In this document: positions 36,255 to 45,358 of the stretch, in pieces
Position numbering within the stretch: the stretch's first letter is position 1
How the letters are laid out: each line of letters opens with the position of its first letter
From: Candidatus Magnetomicrobium cryptolimnococcus
GTDB taxonomy: Bacteria > Nitrospirota > Thermodesulfovibrionia > Thermodesulfovibrionales > Magnetobacteriaceae
Assembly (NCBI GenBank): GCA_018606805.1
Contig: JAGYWI010000008.1
Location: 62,001 to 126,000 of the forward strand
DNA: 64,000 nt
Direction: 5' to 3'
The notes under the pieces: model-generated
The model's database searches: none
Told to the model about the DNA's origin: nothing
Seen by the model: only the letters and a program-made list of their open reading frames with translations
Program-made: the position numbers and the translations under genes

Positions 36255-37238
36255 ATGAAACTTGGAGATATAGGTGAACTTTCTATTGTTGATTATATAA
36301 ACAATAAGTTTTTAACAAATGATGATGCCGTAGCTGTTTCAATAGGTGATGATGCTGCTGTTTTTAAGGCAAAAGATATGCCTATGCTTGTTACGACAGA
36401 CACTATGGTTGAGGGGATTCATTTTGATTTATCTTATGCTACGTACTTTCAAGTAGGTTTTAAACTTATATCTATAAACGTAAGCGATATATATGCTATG
36501 AATGGTGAGCCGGCTTATCTTTTCCTCTCCCTATCATTTAACCCCGATACTGAGTATAAGGACATATGTAGTTTTTTGGATGGGGTAAAGAGTGCTGCTG
36601 ATATGTATAAATTAAGCCTTTTAGGTGGCGATACCACAGCTGCTGTCAATGGGATGGTAATAACGGCTACAGTGTTGGGGTATGCCAAAAGACCAGTCAC
36701 ACGGGCTGGAGCTAAGGTAGGGGATAGGATGTACGTTACTGGTCCTTTGGGTAGTTCAGCCTGTGGGTTTGAACTTTTAAAGAGGGTCAAAAAACGTGTA
36801 GAGCCTGATAGACCTGAAAACTTAGGTATACCGCTTACGTGGGATAGGGTAAAATCGCTTTTTTTTAGCCATTTGATGCCTGTTGCCAGAAAACCTTTTT
36901 TTGAAAACAGCTCTATTAATTCACTGATGGACTTAAGTGATGGTTTAGCTATAGATTTGAGGAGGCTTTGTTATAAAAGTGGGGTTGGGGCTGTTGTTTA
37001 TGAAAATCTGCTGCCAATGACTGATGAAATGATTGAGGCATGTAAATATTTGGATATTGAGCCATGGAAATTAGCGCTTTGTGGGGGTGAGGACTACGAG
37101 CTGCTTTTAACTTCAAAGGAAGTGTTACAAGGTGTATATCAAATAGGTGAAATAATTGAAACTGGTTGTTTTTGGGTAGATGCAAATAACTTCAAACACG
37201 AGTGGCCAGCTTGTGGCTATGAGCACTTTAAGTATTAA
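36255..37238 (+). CDS. thiL: Thiamine-monophosphate kinase
   Basis: 327 aa from the ATG at 36255, giving the family-typical start MKLGDIGELSIVDYI; a GTG at 36237 would add six residues. It phosphorylates thiamine-P to thiamine-PP. Motifs are SIGDDAAVF, TTDTMVEGIHFD, the Mg-binding NVSDIYAMNG, LLGGDTTA, SLMDLSDGLAIDL and LCGGEDYELLLTS. A DUF2062 gene overlaps its end by 20 bp, then rimO. Confidence 0.93.
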   Translation: MKLGDIGELSIVDYINNKFLTNDDAVAVSIGDDAAVFKAKDMPMLVTTDTMVEGIHFDLSYATYFQVGFKLISINVSDIYAMNGEPAYLFLSLSFNPDTEYKDICSFLDGVKSAADMYKLSLLGGDTTAAVNGMVITATVLGYAKRPVTRAGAKVGDRMYVTGPLGSSACGFELLKRVKKRVEPDRPENLGIPLTWDRVKSLFFSHLMPVARKPFFENSSINSLMDLSDGLAIDLRRLCYKSGVGAVVYENLLPMTDEMIEACKYLDIEPWKLALCGGEDYELLLTSKEVLQGVYQIGEIIETGCFWVDANNFKHEWPACGYEHFKY

Positions 37239-37671
37239 GAAAGTATTGAAAACTATTACAGGTATTAACGAACCTCCCGTTGAAGTGGCTTTTTCCTTTG
37301 CAGTTGGGACGTTTGTAGGATTTTCACCTTTTTTTGGTTTTCAGATAATCATTGCTATAGCGCTTGCTTGGTTATTTAAGGTGACTAAGTTTCCAGCCAT
37401 AAGCGCTACCTTTATCTCAAATACATTTACATCTATACCGCTTTATACATTTAATCTGTGGGTGGGATTAAAATTAACCCACAGCAACATTGCCTTTAGC
37501 GATGTGCATTTTAATGATTTAACGTGGTCAACATTTATGCAAGAGCTGCGGGCAATGGTTGTGCCTCTTTTTGTAGGGTGCACTGTTGTTGGTATTTTAG
37601 CCGCCATTGCAGGTTTTTTTTTAGTACTATATGCTTTTAAAATAAAGGATAGGTTGAGTTTTCTAAAGTAA
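37219..37671 (+). CDS. DUF2062 integral membrane protein
   Basis: 150 aa from the ATG at 37219, inside the thiL 3' end. DUF2062 pattern: PPVEVAFSFAVGTFVGFSPFFGFQ, then ALAWLFKVTKFPAISATFISNTFT. Three or four hydrophobic segments, inner membrane. Function of the family is unknown; it often sits beside lipid or cell-envelope genes. The rimO start comes immediately after its stop. Confidence 0.87.
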   Translation: MSTLSIKKVLKTITGINEPPVEVAFSFAVGTFVGFSPFFGFQIIIAIALAWLFKVTKFPAISATFISNTFTSIPLYTFNLWVGLKLTHSNIAFSDVHFNDLTWSTFMQELRAMVVPLFVGCTVVGILAAIAGFFLVLYAFKIKDRLSFLK

Positions 37672-38961
37672 ATGTCTAAGGTTTTTATTACTACGCTTGG
37701 GTGTCCTAAAAACGAGGCTGACTCAAATCATCTCTTGGATTTACTTGTAAAGGAGGGGATTTATCATACTGATAATCCTGCTGAGGCATCGCTTATCTTA
37801 GTCAATACATGTGGGTTTATTAATGATGCTAAGGAAGAGTCTATAGAGGAGATTTTACGTTTTATTGAGCTGCGGGCAAGTGGGCAGAGGATTTTGGTCT
37901 TTGGTTGTCTTGCTAAACGATACAAAGAAGAATTAATGAAGGAAATACCGGAAATTGATGCCTTATGGGGGATTGGTGATGAACAGCTCATAGTTCAGTA
38001 CTGTAAGAATCACGTAAAGGCAATCAATAAAAAAAGCCCCCTAGTGCCCATGAGTTTTAATTCCCAGCCCTATGAGTACTTAAAAATTGCCGATGGCTGC
38101 AACAGGCATTGCACGTTTTGTATAATACCAAAGATTAAAGGCCACTTTAAAAGTGAACACCCCGACAATATATTAAAAAAGGCTCAAAATGCCATCATTG
38201 CAGGTAAAAAGGAACTTATACTGGTTGCACAGGATTTGACATCATATGGTAGCGATAATGGTTATAGTCTTGAACGACTAATTGACGATATTGCCTCTAT
38301 AAGCGGGGACTTTTGGCTCCGGCTTATGTACTTATACCCGCTATCCGTGGATGAGTTATTGCTTCAAAAAATTAAAACTGAAGATAAGGTGTGTAAATAT
38401 CTTGATATACCACTACAACACTCAAAAGACAAGATACTTAGGGCAATGGGTAGGGGAATAAACAATGATTATATAAATTTTTTGACGAATATCAGAAAAG
38501 AAATCCCTGATGTGGTTTTACGAACTGCATTTATTGTTGGTTTTCCCGGTGAAGAGGAAGATGATTTTATGGGACTTTTAGACTTTATCCAAGAAATTCA
38601 ATTTGATAGATTGGGTGTCTTTGCCTACTCACGTGAAGAGGGCACAAAGGCTTTTAAAATGAAGCCAGTTTTGCCAAGGTATGTTATTAAACATAGAATA
38701 GACAGACTTATGGAACTGCAAGCCGACATTTCCTACAAAAAAAATATAGCCTATGTCAATAAATCATTCAAGGCGCTTATAGATGAAAAGGATAGCGCTG
38801 GCAATACATTTGCGAGACTCTATAGCCACGCCCCCGACGTGGATGGCTGTGTCTTTATAGAGAATGTATCTAACAATGTAACTGGTGAGTTTGTTAATGT
38901 TAAAATAACCAATGCCCATACATATGATTTAATTGGTGAGGTGTATACCAAAACGAATTAG
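37672..38961 (+). CDS. rimO: Ribosomal protein uS12 methylthiotransferase RimO
   Basis: 429 aa. Radical-SAM enzyme modifying an Asp of ribosomal protein S12. The N-terminal UPF0004 domain has TLGCPKNEADS and NTCGFI cysteines; the radical-SAM cluster is DGCNRHCTFCIIPKIKG; the TRAM domain closes the protein (KALIDEKDSAGNTFARLYSHAPDVDG). LGCPKNEADS and the TRAM region favour RimO over MiaB. It is the last housekeeping gene before the accessory block. Confidence 0.95.
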   Translation: MSKVFITTLGCPKNEADSNHLLDLLVKEGIYHTDNPAEASLILVNTCGFINDAKEESIEEILRFIELRASGQRILVFGCLAKRYKEELMKEIPEIDALWGIGDEQLIVQYCKNHVKAINKKSPLVPMSFNSQPYEYLKIADGCNRHCTFCIIPKIKGHFKSEHPDNILKKAQNAIIAGKKELILVAQDLTSYGSDNGYSLERLIDDIASISGDFWLRLMYLYPLSVDELLLQKIKTEDKVCKYLDIPLQHSKDKILRAMGRGINNDYINFLTNIRKEIPDVVLRTAFIVGFPGEEEDDFMGLLDFIQEIQFDRLGVFAYSREEGTKAFKMKPVLPRYVIKHRIDRLMELQADISYKKNIAYVNKSFKALIDEKDSAGNTFARLYSHAPDVDGCVFIENVSNNVTGEFVNVKITNAHTYDLIGEVYTKTN

Positions 38962-39059
38962 TTTTACAAACCATTTTTATTTTGGTATAAATCAAAAAAA
39001 GATTGCTGTCCTTTCTTTTATAATCTTTCTTTTAACTTTTACACCAGCACCATTATATT

Positions 39060-39239
39060 CTAATAGTATAAGCAGCCGCCTTGATATGTACCACATGATG
39101 TTTGTACCCTTTGGTAATATACAGAGCCACTACAACTACACGGAGAGCCCTCACATGAGCTTGGTACACACGATGGTACCTTGTAACACCCATAAAGTGT
39201 TGTTAGTGCTAAAATTACTGCTATAAATAATAGTCTCAT
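39060..39239 (-). CDS. Small cysteine-rich lipoprotein
   Basis: 59 aa, read directly from the minus strand. ATG at 39239 with GGAGG (complement of 39250-39254) 10 nt upstream, and stop TAG at 39060. The signal MRLLFIAVILALTTLYGC has a lipobox ending in Cys18. The mature part is only about 42 residues with six further cysteines (at about 24, 29, 34, 36, 49 and 56), plus Ser, Gly and Tyr. No known family comes to mind. It is the last minus-strand gene of the accessory block, convergent with rimO. Frames on the opposite strand here are shadows. Confidence 0.72.
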   Translation of the reverse strand: MRLLFIAVILALTTLYGCYKVPSCVPSSCEGSPCSCSGSVYYQRVQTSCGTYQGGCLYY

Positions 39240-39490
39240 ATCGTTTATTCCTCCAGTTTGTTTGATAATTATACAACTATGAAAAATGTTTTTACAATTG
39301 AAACTTGAAAAGGCAACGATTCAGCCGACATTCCGCACCCTCTTAAATTTGTTTTTATTTTCAATGAGTTAGTGTATTGACACAACCAGACTTAAGTTTT
39401 ATAATTTATTGAAAAATAATGATTTTTAATAGGGGTTATGAAACTCTGTGAGCAAGTTTTTTCTGCTTGATTAAATTAGACCGTCCCTCT
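39240..39490. other. Intergenic region with an orphan consensus promoter
   Basis: 251 bp between two minus-strand genes. The left end is the ribosome site of the Cys-rich lipoprotein gene. It carries a plus-strand consensus promoter at 39377-39405 with no plus-strand gene behind it, and an ATG at 39438 that opens only a 10-codon frame preceded by AGGGG. Confidence 0.6.
39377..39405 (+). promoter_or_regulatory. Consensus sigma70 promoter without a sense gene
   Basis: TTGACA (39377-39382), 17-nt spacer, TATAAT (39400-39405): both hexamers match consensus. It points rightwards into the 3' end of the minus-strand gene 39491-39970, so the transcript would be antisense to it. Confidence 0.65.
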
Positions 39491-39970
39491 TTAAAATTGC
39501 CAAAACCATGCAGTTAAATTGTTATTATCAAGGGCTAAGAAGGCCATTTGCTTTTGATAAAGCAAGCCCTCGTATTCAAATTCGACATTACATGAAAAAA
39601 ACTCGTAAGAACTTTGTAAAAAACCAGAATATGGTTTTAAAGTATTAGGCCACCATTTAGCCGACCTACGAGGATAACGTACCTGTGATTTTTTAATTTT
39701 CTTACAGGCATTATAAATAGAAGATAGGCTTGAAGGAGAATAGTTGAATTTAATAGTTATTTCGTTGGAATCAATGTTATGTCGTTCAAATATTTTGGTG
39801 GCATCAGGTGGGAAGAATGCTGGTATCCATCCTCTTTTTACAGCACCTTTTTCAATTGCTTCACTATAAGTTTGATAAAAATTCTCTTCAACGTCAAAAT
39901 TATATGTGTCACAGTAAGTAAGCGTTAATATTATTAAAAATATAACTGTCTCCAGTATTTGTGTTATCAA
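39491..39970 (-). CDS. Small secreted or lipoprotein-like protein, unknown function
   Basis: 159 aa from a TTG start with AAAGGT 7 nt upstream. The N-terminus is hydrophobic (ETVIFLIILTLTYC) and could be a signal with an imperfect lipobox (LTYC). The mature part has YSEAIEKGAVKRGWIPAFFP and FERHNIDSNE. This RGWIPxxxPxxAxxIxExHxxDxNE pattern I associate with small lipoproteins scattered in Proteobacteria, but I cannot name a family with confidence. It ends with a Trp- and Phe-rich tail (AWFWQF). It belongs to the minus-strand accessory block. Confidence 0.65.
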   Translation of the reverse strand: MITQILETVIFLIILTLTYCDTYNFDVEENFYQTYSEAIEKGAVKRGWIPAFFPPDATKIFERHNIDSNEITIKFNYSPSSLSSIYNACKKIKKSQVRYPRRSAKWWPNTLKPYSGFLQSSYEFFSCNVEFEYEGLLYQKQMAFLALDNNNLTAWFWQF

Positions 39971-40641
39971 TATAAGTACCTTTGGCTAATGTATTATGCT
40001 GGTTGTTAATCTGCTCTACAACATTTATAACGTTGTCCACTTCTTTGTAACAGCCATATCACATATTATAACATCACTAAACTAATAAATAACAGTGTCT
40101 TCTTAAAATTTTAAAATTTCATGGTAGTTTCTCACAAAAATATTTTTATAAAATCATAAATGCTTATAAATCAAGGATTTTAAAAATAAAAAATGAGATT
40201 TTAAAATTTTACACTGAAATTTTAAGAAGGTACAATTACCACTTTTGAGCAAGTTTTTTTAGTTGACAACGGATGTTGGCTAACAATTTTATATGATTTT
40301 TAAAATAATATATATATCAATACTTTATACCATTTTTTTATGATTTTAGGTAGACACTACGAGTCGACTTTTTTGAATAGCTTTTTAAAAACTATTATCA
40401 TGGTAAGTATCTAATTAATAAGGATAATTTTAATGTAGACACTACTATTTTTAAAAAATAATTAAAAATTAAGTGGTTATATTGTCTTTTTTTTGAAATT
40501 TAGCCAACATCCGTGACAAATAATCATTTATTGTAATTGCAAACAAAGTGAGGGCTTACCCTTAGGTTTGCCCTATGTTCCTTAAGAAAAAACTTTAACA
40601 TCGAGTAACAGGTACAGATTAGAAATACAGTATTTTAATCA
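39971..40641. other. 671-bp very AT-rich gap with inverted and direct repeats
   Basis: No credible gene. CTTCTTAAAATTT (40099-40111) is mirrored by its complement at 40217-40229, bounding a 131-bp MITE-sized segment. CGGATGTTGGCTA (40270-40282) has its complement at 40501-40513, bounding 244 bp. GTAGACACTAC occurs twice (40350-40360, 40435-40445) inside the second segment. Confidence 0.6.
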
Positions 40642-41088
40642 CTATTTAGACGTTGATCCTTTTTGTCCTAATAATGGAGAGCATACTTCTTTACAATCTT
40701 TATTAGCATCACCCCTTCTCCCAATCTCATTAGCGACTAAGTCTTTAAATATGTCTGTTGTAGGGTCTAATGTGAAATAACCATAAACTTCTCGTCCAGT
40801 ACTGATTACATAAGATGCAACTTTACCTCCTTTTTTATGTCTTGATGCTTCACAGTTAGCCTTGCAATGAAAGTATCTGTCTGAACCTATCATATTTGCA
40901 TCCTTCATTTCTTGATAATTTCTTATCATATCCTTTATTCCAGCCGTAAATTGCTCAAAGAATATATTATTTTTTTCTGTATTAGCCTCGTTACTTTTTA
41001 TTATTATTTTTTTCTTTGCGAATCTTTTTTCATTGCCTTTAAACTTTTCATTTTTAACATTTTTCCAATAACATTTTTTACTATCCAT
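40642..41088 (-). CDS. Serum amyloid A-like domain protein
   Basis: 148 aa with GGAGG just before the ATG and no signal peptide. After a Lys/Asn-rich start of about 45 residues, the remainder matches the vertebrate serum amyloid A pattern: DMIRNYQEMKDANMIGSDRYFH (SAA: [22 protein letters not shown], from memory), then a GG turn, VASYVISTGRE (SAA: AAEVISDARE) and LVANEIGRRGDANKDC (SAA: QAANEWGRSGKDPN). Unlike SAA it has two C-x3-C pairs (CKANC, CKEVC). Similar bacterial domains occur at the C-termini of Rhs-type toxins, as I recall. Here the domain is stand-alone at the downstream end of tail-like genes. Function unknown; toxin, adhesin or lipid-binding roles are all open. Confidence 0.78.
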   Translation of the reverse strand: MDSKKCYWKNVKNEKFKGNEKRFAKKKIIIKSNEANTEKNNIFFEQFTAGIKDMIRNYQEMKDANMIGSDRYFHCKANCEASRHKKGGKVASYVISTGREVYGYFTLDPTTDIFKDLVANEIGRRGDANKDCKEVCSPLLGQKGSTSK

Positions 41089-41257
41089 CTTACCTCCAAA
41101 TAATGTTTAATTACAATTTTAATATAATAAGGAAATGTGCCAGTTAGTTTTTGAACCATTGTTTATCCTGTAAGATGCCCAAAAGTAGTTTTCTTTCTTC
41201 TTTCTTTTTTTTAAGAGTTATTTTTCACAATGTTTTTAATCTTTATCTTCTTTAGCC

Positions 41258-43267
41258 CTATGATTCTGATTTAATTATTGCCGATATAGCATTAAAACTA
41301 TTAGCAGCACCTTTTGTAACCTCTCCCACGATTGTTGCTATTGCTTTAGCGGCTTCAGTCTTTGAATCGGTTTCTTTATTAAATTGCTGTAACTGTACTT
41401 CAATGTTCTTTGTATCTGTTTCCACCTTACGGTATTCTAAGTCTGCCTTTGTTTTGTATGCCTCAATGCCAAGTCTTGCTATTTCTGTACTTGCCCGTAC
41501 TTGTTCTATGTATCGTTTTAACTCGGCATCGTATTTGTCTATAATTGTTTTATTATTACTTACAATGGCATTTATTTTTGATGTATGGGCATCAAGTTGT
41601 ACTTTATACTGTTCAATGGTCAGTTGCTCGTTTCTGTACTTAGCCTCTGCTTGGTTTTTTGCTATTTCGGATTTTAGGCGGGCTGCCTCCATTTTAGTTT
41701 GAAATGCCTGCACCTTTGTTTCATATTCTTGTAACTGCATCTTACCCTTTTCAAGACTGGCTTTAAATGCCTCAAATTCAAGCCGCTTAAAATCCAGATG
41801 TGTTTGATACTCTTGAATTGTGTACTTAAGCTGTTCAAGGCTTGTCATATGTGCCTCAGCATAGGTCTTTTGTGCCTCAAGTTCGGTTTTATAAATATTC
41901 ATCTTAATTTGTACAGCGTTGAGGCGTTCACGGTACAGCTCTATTAATATTTGCTTTGCTTGTAGCAAATTAGCATATGCTTCAACATCTATTCTATAGG
42001 TGTCTTGTTTAATTCGTTCGGCTTCTACTTGTATACCATACACTTGTGCTTGTGTCTGATACACTTGCACCTTTGCACCATAAAGCCTAATTTTAGAGTC
42101 AAAGAACTTATATGTTTCAGCCGCTGCCATTGTTTCTGCATCAAATGCCTGTATTTGTGCTCGATAAGCATCAACCTTTGCACTATAGAGTGCGACCCGT
42201 GCATTATAGTTTTTTAATAGTAGGTCAAAAACCGTATGGCTTGCTTCAATTGCGGTTTTGGCAGTTAAAAGAGCCCTATCTTGTACGGAGTTGTGCCATC
42301 TCCGTAGTATTTCATCTAACTTTATAGCAGAATCAATGGTATGTTGCCTTGCAGCAAAGTGTAACTCTGCTCGTTTGATGTAAATATCGCGCATAGACTC
42401 CAACAGTCTATCCCTTACCTCCTGTTGCGCACGACGAATGGCTGCATTTCTAGCCCCTGTCGGTATTGGAAAGCCAAAGGCTGCATGGGTCTTGTTAATA
42501 TCCTCTATGGCTTTGTTGGCTGTGTAAATGGAGTTATCTTTAAGTCTCTGTGTTAACATAAGCTCGTCTGTGGATTCTATGCCGTAGGTACCGTTAGATA
42601 GGTCGCTTAAGAGTTTTGCTATTAATGTTATGTCTATTTCCTCGTTAAACGGCACTTCTTGGTAATCCAGCTCGCTGTTTAAGGACTCTGGCAGTTGGTC
42701 TTCCCACGAGCTTTCAGGCGTTAGTGTTGGCAAGGTAACGGTTTTAGCATATTCGTTGAACTGCTCCGTAAAGCTAGGTAGCGTGCTATTAAATGCCGGC
42801 CACTGAAGTGCTGGTTTTTCTGGCTGTTGTGGTAGTGAAAAATCCTCTTCTGAGGGCTCGGCAGGGTATGATATATCTGGTTTTTCTATTCGTTCAAGGT
42901 CAAAGGAAGGTACGTTTAAATTCAACTCTTCAAGTGCTATACTTGGCACATCTTTAGTGTCGAGATTTGGTTGCCCCACATCGTCATCAGGTATGGTAAT
43001 ATCTGAGACTAATATTTTTTCTAATGATATTGATGTTTGTAAGTCTGTTGGTAGGTTATCAATATCAGGGGCTTGTGGCACGTCATCTTTTAGAGCACTT
43101 AGGGCATTACTTATTGTATCGTAATCACCGTAATCTGTTACTGTTGGCAAGGTTATGTTAGTTATTGTATTTGCAACGGCTTGAAGATTATCTAAATATG
43201 GCATAAGCTCACTTTGCAAATTATCTGAATAATTTTGTATATATTCTATAATGCTTTCTGGAGTCAT
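41258..43267 (-). CDS. Large coiled-coil protein of the tail-like block
   Basis: 669 aa with a strong AGGAGGGGG ribosome site. Residues 1-240 are acidic and rich in Pro, Ile and Leu (TLPTLTPESSWEDQLPE), probably extended. Residues 245-650 are almost entirely helical with an aromatic every seventh position (ALYSAKVDAYRAQIQAFDAE, LYGAKVQVYQTQAQVYGIQ), implying a very long rod. The junction contains GFPIPTGARNAAIRRAQQEVRDR. I know similar Y-x-A-x-V-x-A proteins only as phage-associated hypotheticals. It probably builds a fibre or needle-like rod of the tail. It follows the 43.3-kb beta-rich gene by 57 bp. Confidence 0.75.
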   Translation of the reverse strand: MTPESIIEYIQNYSDNLQSELMPYLDNLQAVANTITNITLPTVTDYGDYDTISNALSALKDDVPQAPDIDNLPTDLQTSISLEKILVSDITIPDDDVGQPNLDTKDVPSIALEELNLNVPSFDLERIEKPDISYPAEPSEEDFSLPQQPEKPALQWPAFNSTLPSFTEQFNEYAKTVTLPTLTPESSWEDQLPESLNSELDYQEVPFNEEIDITLIAKLLSDLSNGTYGIESTDELMLTQRLKDNSIYTANKAIEDINKTHAAFGFPIPTGARNAAIRRAQQEVRDRLLESMRDIYIKRAELHFAARQHTIDSAIKLDEILRRWHNSVQDRALLTAKTAIEASHTVFDLLLKNYNARVALYSAKVDAYRAQIQAFDAETMAAAETYKFFDSKIRLYGAKVQVYQTQAQVYGIQVEAERIKQDTYRIDVEAYANLLQAKQILIELYRERLNAVQIKMNIYKTELEAQKTYAEAHMTSLEQLKYTIQEYQTHLDFKRLEFEAFKASLEKGKMQLQEYETKVQAFQTKMEAARLKSEIAKNQAEAKYRNEQLTIEQYKVQLDAHTSKINAIVSNNKTIIDKYDAELKRYIEQVRASTEIARLGIEAYKTKADLEYRKVETDTKNIEVQLQQFNKETDSKTEAAKAIATIVGEVTKGAANSFNAISAIIKSES

Positions 43268-43324
43268 AGTAAAACCCCCTCCTAATTATTTTATATTATT
43301 TGGACATAATTTAAGTTTTATTTA

Positions 43325-45358
43325 TTAAAATACCCCAATAGCTGCAATATTATCATGTGCAAATTCTTCCAATCTTTTATCATCATCATAAAACGTGAAC
43401 TCTTTCTTATAGCCGTCGTTTTTTATGGCGATAAGGCCTATTATGCGTTTGGTAAAAGTAAATCGGATATACCCTCTATCATCGTCGTAAGCATCAGCCA
43501 AACAGTAGGTATACACCATAAAGTTAGTGTTTATCTGACATGAGGCGTTATAAATGTAAATGCCGCTGGCTGTGTAGTTGTCGCTAATAGGCTCGGCATA
43601 ATCTGGCAGGAACTCTCCATTAACAACGTAGTGCCCCGTGCGGGTTTCATTGTAACTATCAATAAACTCAGTGATTGGGTCGTTGTCCGGTAATTTATAG
43701 GAAAGATAAAATTTGTGCGTACGGCTGACACTAATACTTCCAAAGGCTGTGCCTGTAACTGGCGGCACTACATTTTTATCATAGCTACTTGTATCGTTAT
43801 ATTCAGTGTACTTATAAAATATAATAAAACAATCATCCTCGTCTTTGTTGTCATACATCAAAACATTAATATCCCTGCCGCCAATATAACTATACTCATA
43901 GATACTGCCAATAGTCTGGTTAGTATCCCACACCATAGTATCTTTATTGCCATACAAAGTTTTGACGGTCTTAGTTTTTACTTGTATATCTGAGCCTGCC
44001 CCTGAAAGACTAAGTGAGCCTAATAACATAGCAGTGCTTGTAGTAAGACCAGAACCCATTCCGACGTTTGGGCAATTTTGAGCAAATTGATAATCACGAC
44101 TTTCTGATGTTATCTTTATCCATGCTGGCATAATCCCGCTTAATGAAAAATTAAATTCTACGATACGACTCTTACTTTCTGAGGCTTTTACATTTAATAT
44201 GACATAATCGCCAAGCCTTAATTCTTCTTGCCAGTTATCCAGTCCCTCTTCTTTATTAGTTTTAGTTGAGCCACTATATGTTGTGGTTACAGTGCTATAT
44301 ATGACTTCTTGATTTCTACTAGCGCACCAATAATAAGTAGTAAATATTTTAGTTCCAGTAAATGAGACTGTTTGGTCTTTGTTCATACCAAAAGGCGATT
44401 TAAGCTGTGTCCTTGCGGTAGAGCATATAAGCGCCTTACCGTGTCCTATGATGGCAATTATGCTATGATATTTCCAATTATATCCATCGTCTTTATAAAA
44501 CCCCTCTTCAAATGTGCTGGCAATTACCGGGCTATCCACCATTTCATATTGATAGCCGCCGCTACTATCGGGGATTAGCTTACCATCTGTTCCTCTTAAA
44601 TACTGCTTGCACCTAGTAAACCAGTCAATCAACGGCCTTTCATGAGGATTCCACGATATATAGAAATAACCTGAGCCTAGGTTATTGCCTTCTATCTGCA
44701 AATCCTCGTAAAGTATCAAACCATCTGCTCCGTATACGTAATTACACCTAGCATTTAGCGCCCCTGTTATCTTACCGGCTGTTGGCAGATAGGCTTGGTT
44801 TGAGCCGGTATAGTAGCTTTCCATATACGCATCCCCTGCCGTTACAGTTTCTCGAAAGCCCCAGTATTTGCTCCTTTCATAAAGCACAATGCCTGAATAA
44901 TCCGGGGAATCAATATAGTTTTCAAGGACGAGGTTGTGTGCTAAAGTTACATAAAACGTGCTGCCGCTGCCCGGTTGTGCTACAAGATTAAACCCGTTAA
45001 CAGTAACCGTTCCATTGTGATTAATATCCTCACTGCTAAGCTTGTCAACGTTACTGTCTTTATCTTTTTTTATCCTATAGGTTAATACCTGAGAGCCGGT
45101 ATCATCAAAGAAGGAACTTACATGTTTTGAGTATACAAGGTACAGACAGGACAGGCTGCTTACCTCTATTTTTATAAAATTAGATAGCGGGTTTAGATGT
45201 ATATAAATATCACCATAGCCGTCGTTTATAACGATAGTCTTTTTAGAAATGCCTGTTTCTTGCATCGTTTTATAACGTTTTTTAGCAAAGCCTACAAATA
45301 CTATAGCCCTGGCAACGTCGTTTTCATTAGTAGCAATTATGGTAGTAGTTGGTATCAT
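43325..45358 (-). CDS. Large beta-rich phage-like structural protein
   Basis: 677 aa; its ATG overlaps the stop of the upstream gene (ATGA). The sequence is rich in Ser, Thr, Tyr, Gly and Asp with alternating hydrophobicity typical of beta-structured virion proteins (SGYFYISWNPHERPLIDWFTRCK, GSISVSRTHKFYLSYKL). No enzymatic motif is visible. Position between a tail-like protein and the long coiled-coil protein suggests a tail-tip or receptor-contact component. I do not recognise a named family. Confidence 0.7.
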   Translation of the reverse strand: MIPTTTIIATNENDVARAIVFVGFAKKRYKTMQETGISKKTIVINDGYGDIYIHLNPLSNFIKIEVSSLSCLYLVYSKHVSSFFDDTGSQVLTYRIKKDKDSNVDKLSSEDINHNGTVTVNGFNLVAQPGSGSTFYVTLAHNLVLENYIDSPDYSGIVLYERSKYWGFRETVTAGDAYMESYYTGSNQAYLPTAGKITGALNARCNYVYGADGLILYEDLQIEGNNLGSGYFYISWNPHERPLIDWFTRCKQYLRGTDGKLIPDSSGGYQYEMVDSPVIASTFEEGFYKDDGYNWKYHSIIAIIGHGKALICSTARTQLKSPFGMNKDQTVSFTGTKIFTTYYWCASRNQEVIYSTVTTTYSGSTKTNKEEGLDNWQEELRLGDYVILNVKASESKSRIVEFNFSLSGIMPAWIKITSESRDYQFAQNCPNVGMGSGLTTSTAMLLGSLSLSGAGSDIQVKTKTVKTLYGNKDTMVWDTNQTIGSIYEYSYIGGRDINVLMYDNKDEDDCFIIFYKYTEYNDTSSYDKNVVPPVTGTAFGSISVSRTHKFYLSYKLPDNDPITEFIDSYNETRTGHYVVNGEFLPDYAEPISDNYTASGIYIYNASCQINTNFMVYTYCLADAYDDDRGYIRFTFTKRIIGLIAIKNDGYKKEFTFYDDDKRLEEFAHDNIAAIGVF

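Noticed and set aside
38933-39226. A plus-strand frame with a hydrophobic stretch like a signal peptide downstream of rimO
   Set aside because: It overlaps the rimO end, has no ribosome site, and mirrors the minus-strand lipoprotein gene, which has GGAGG, lipobox and cysteine pattern.
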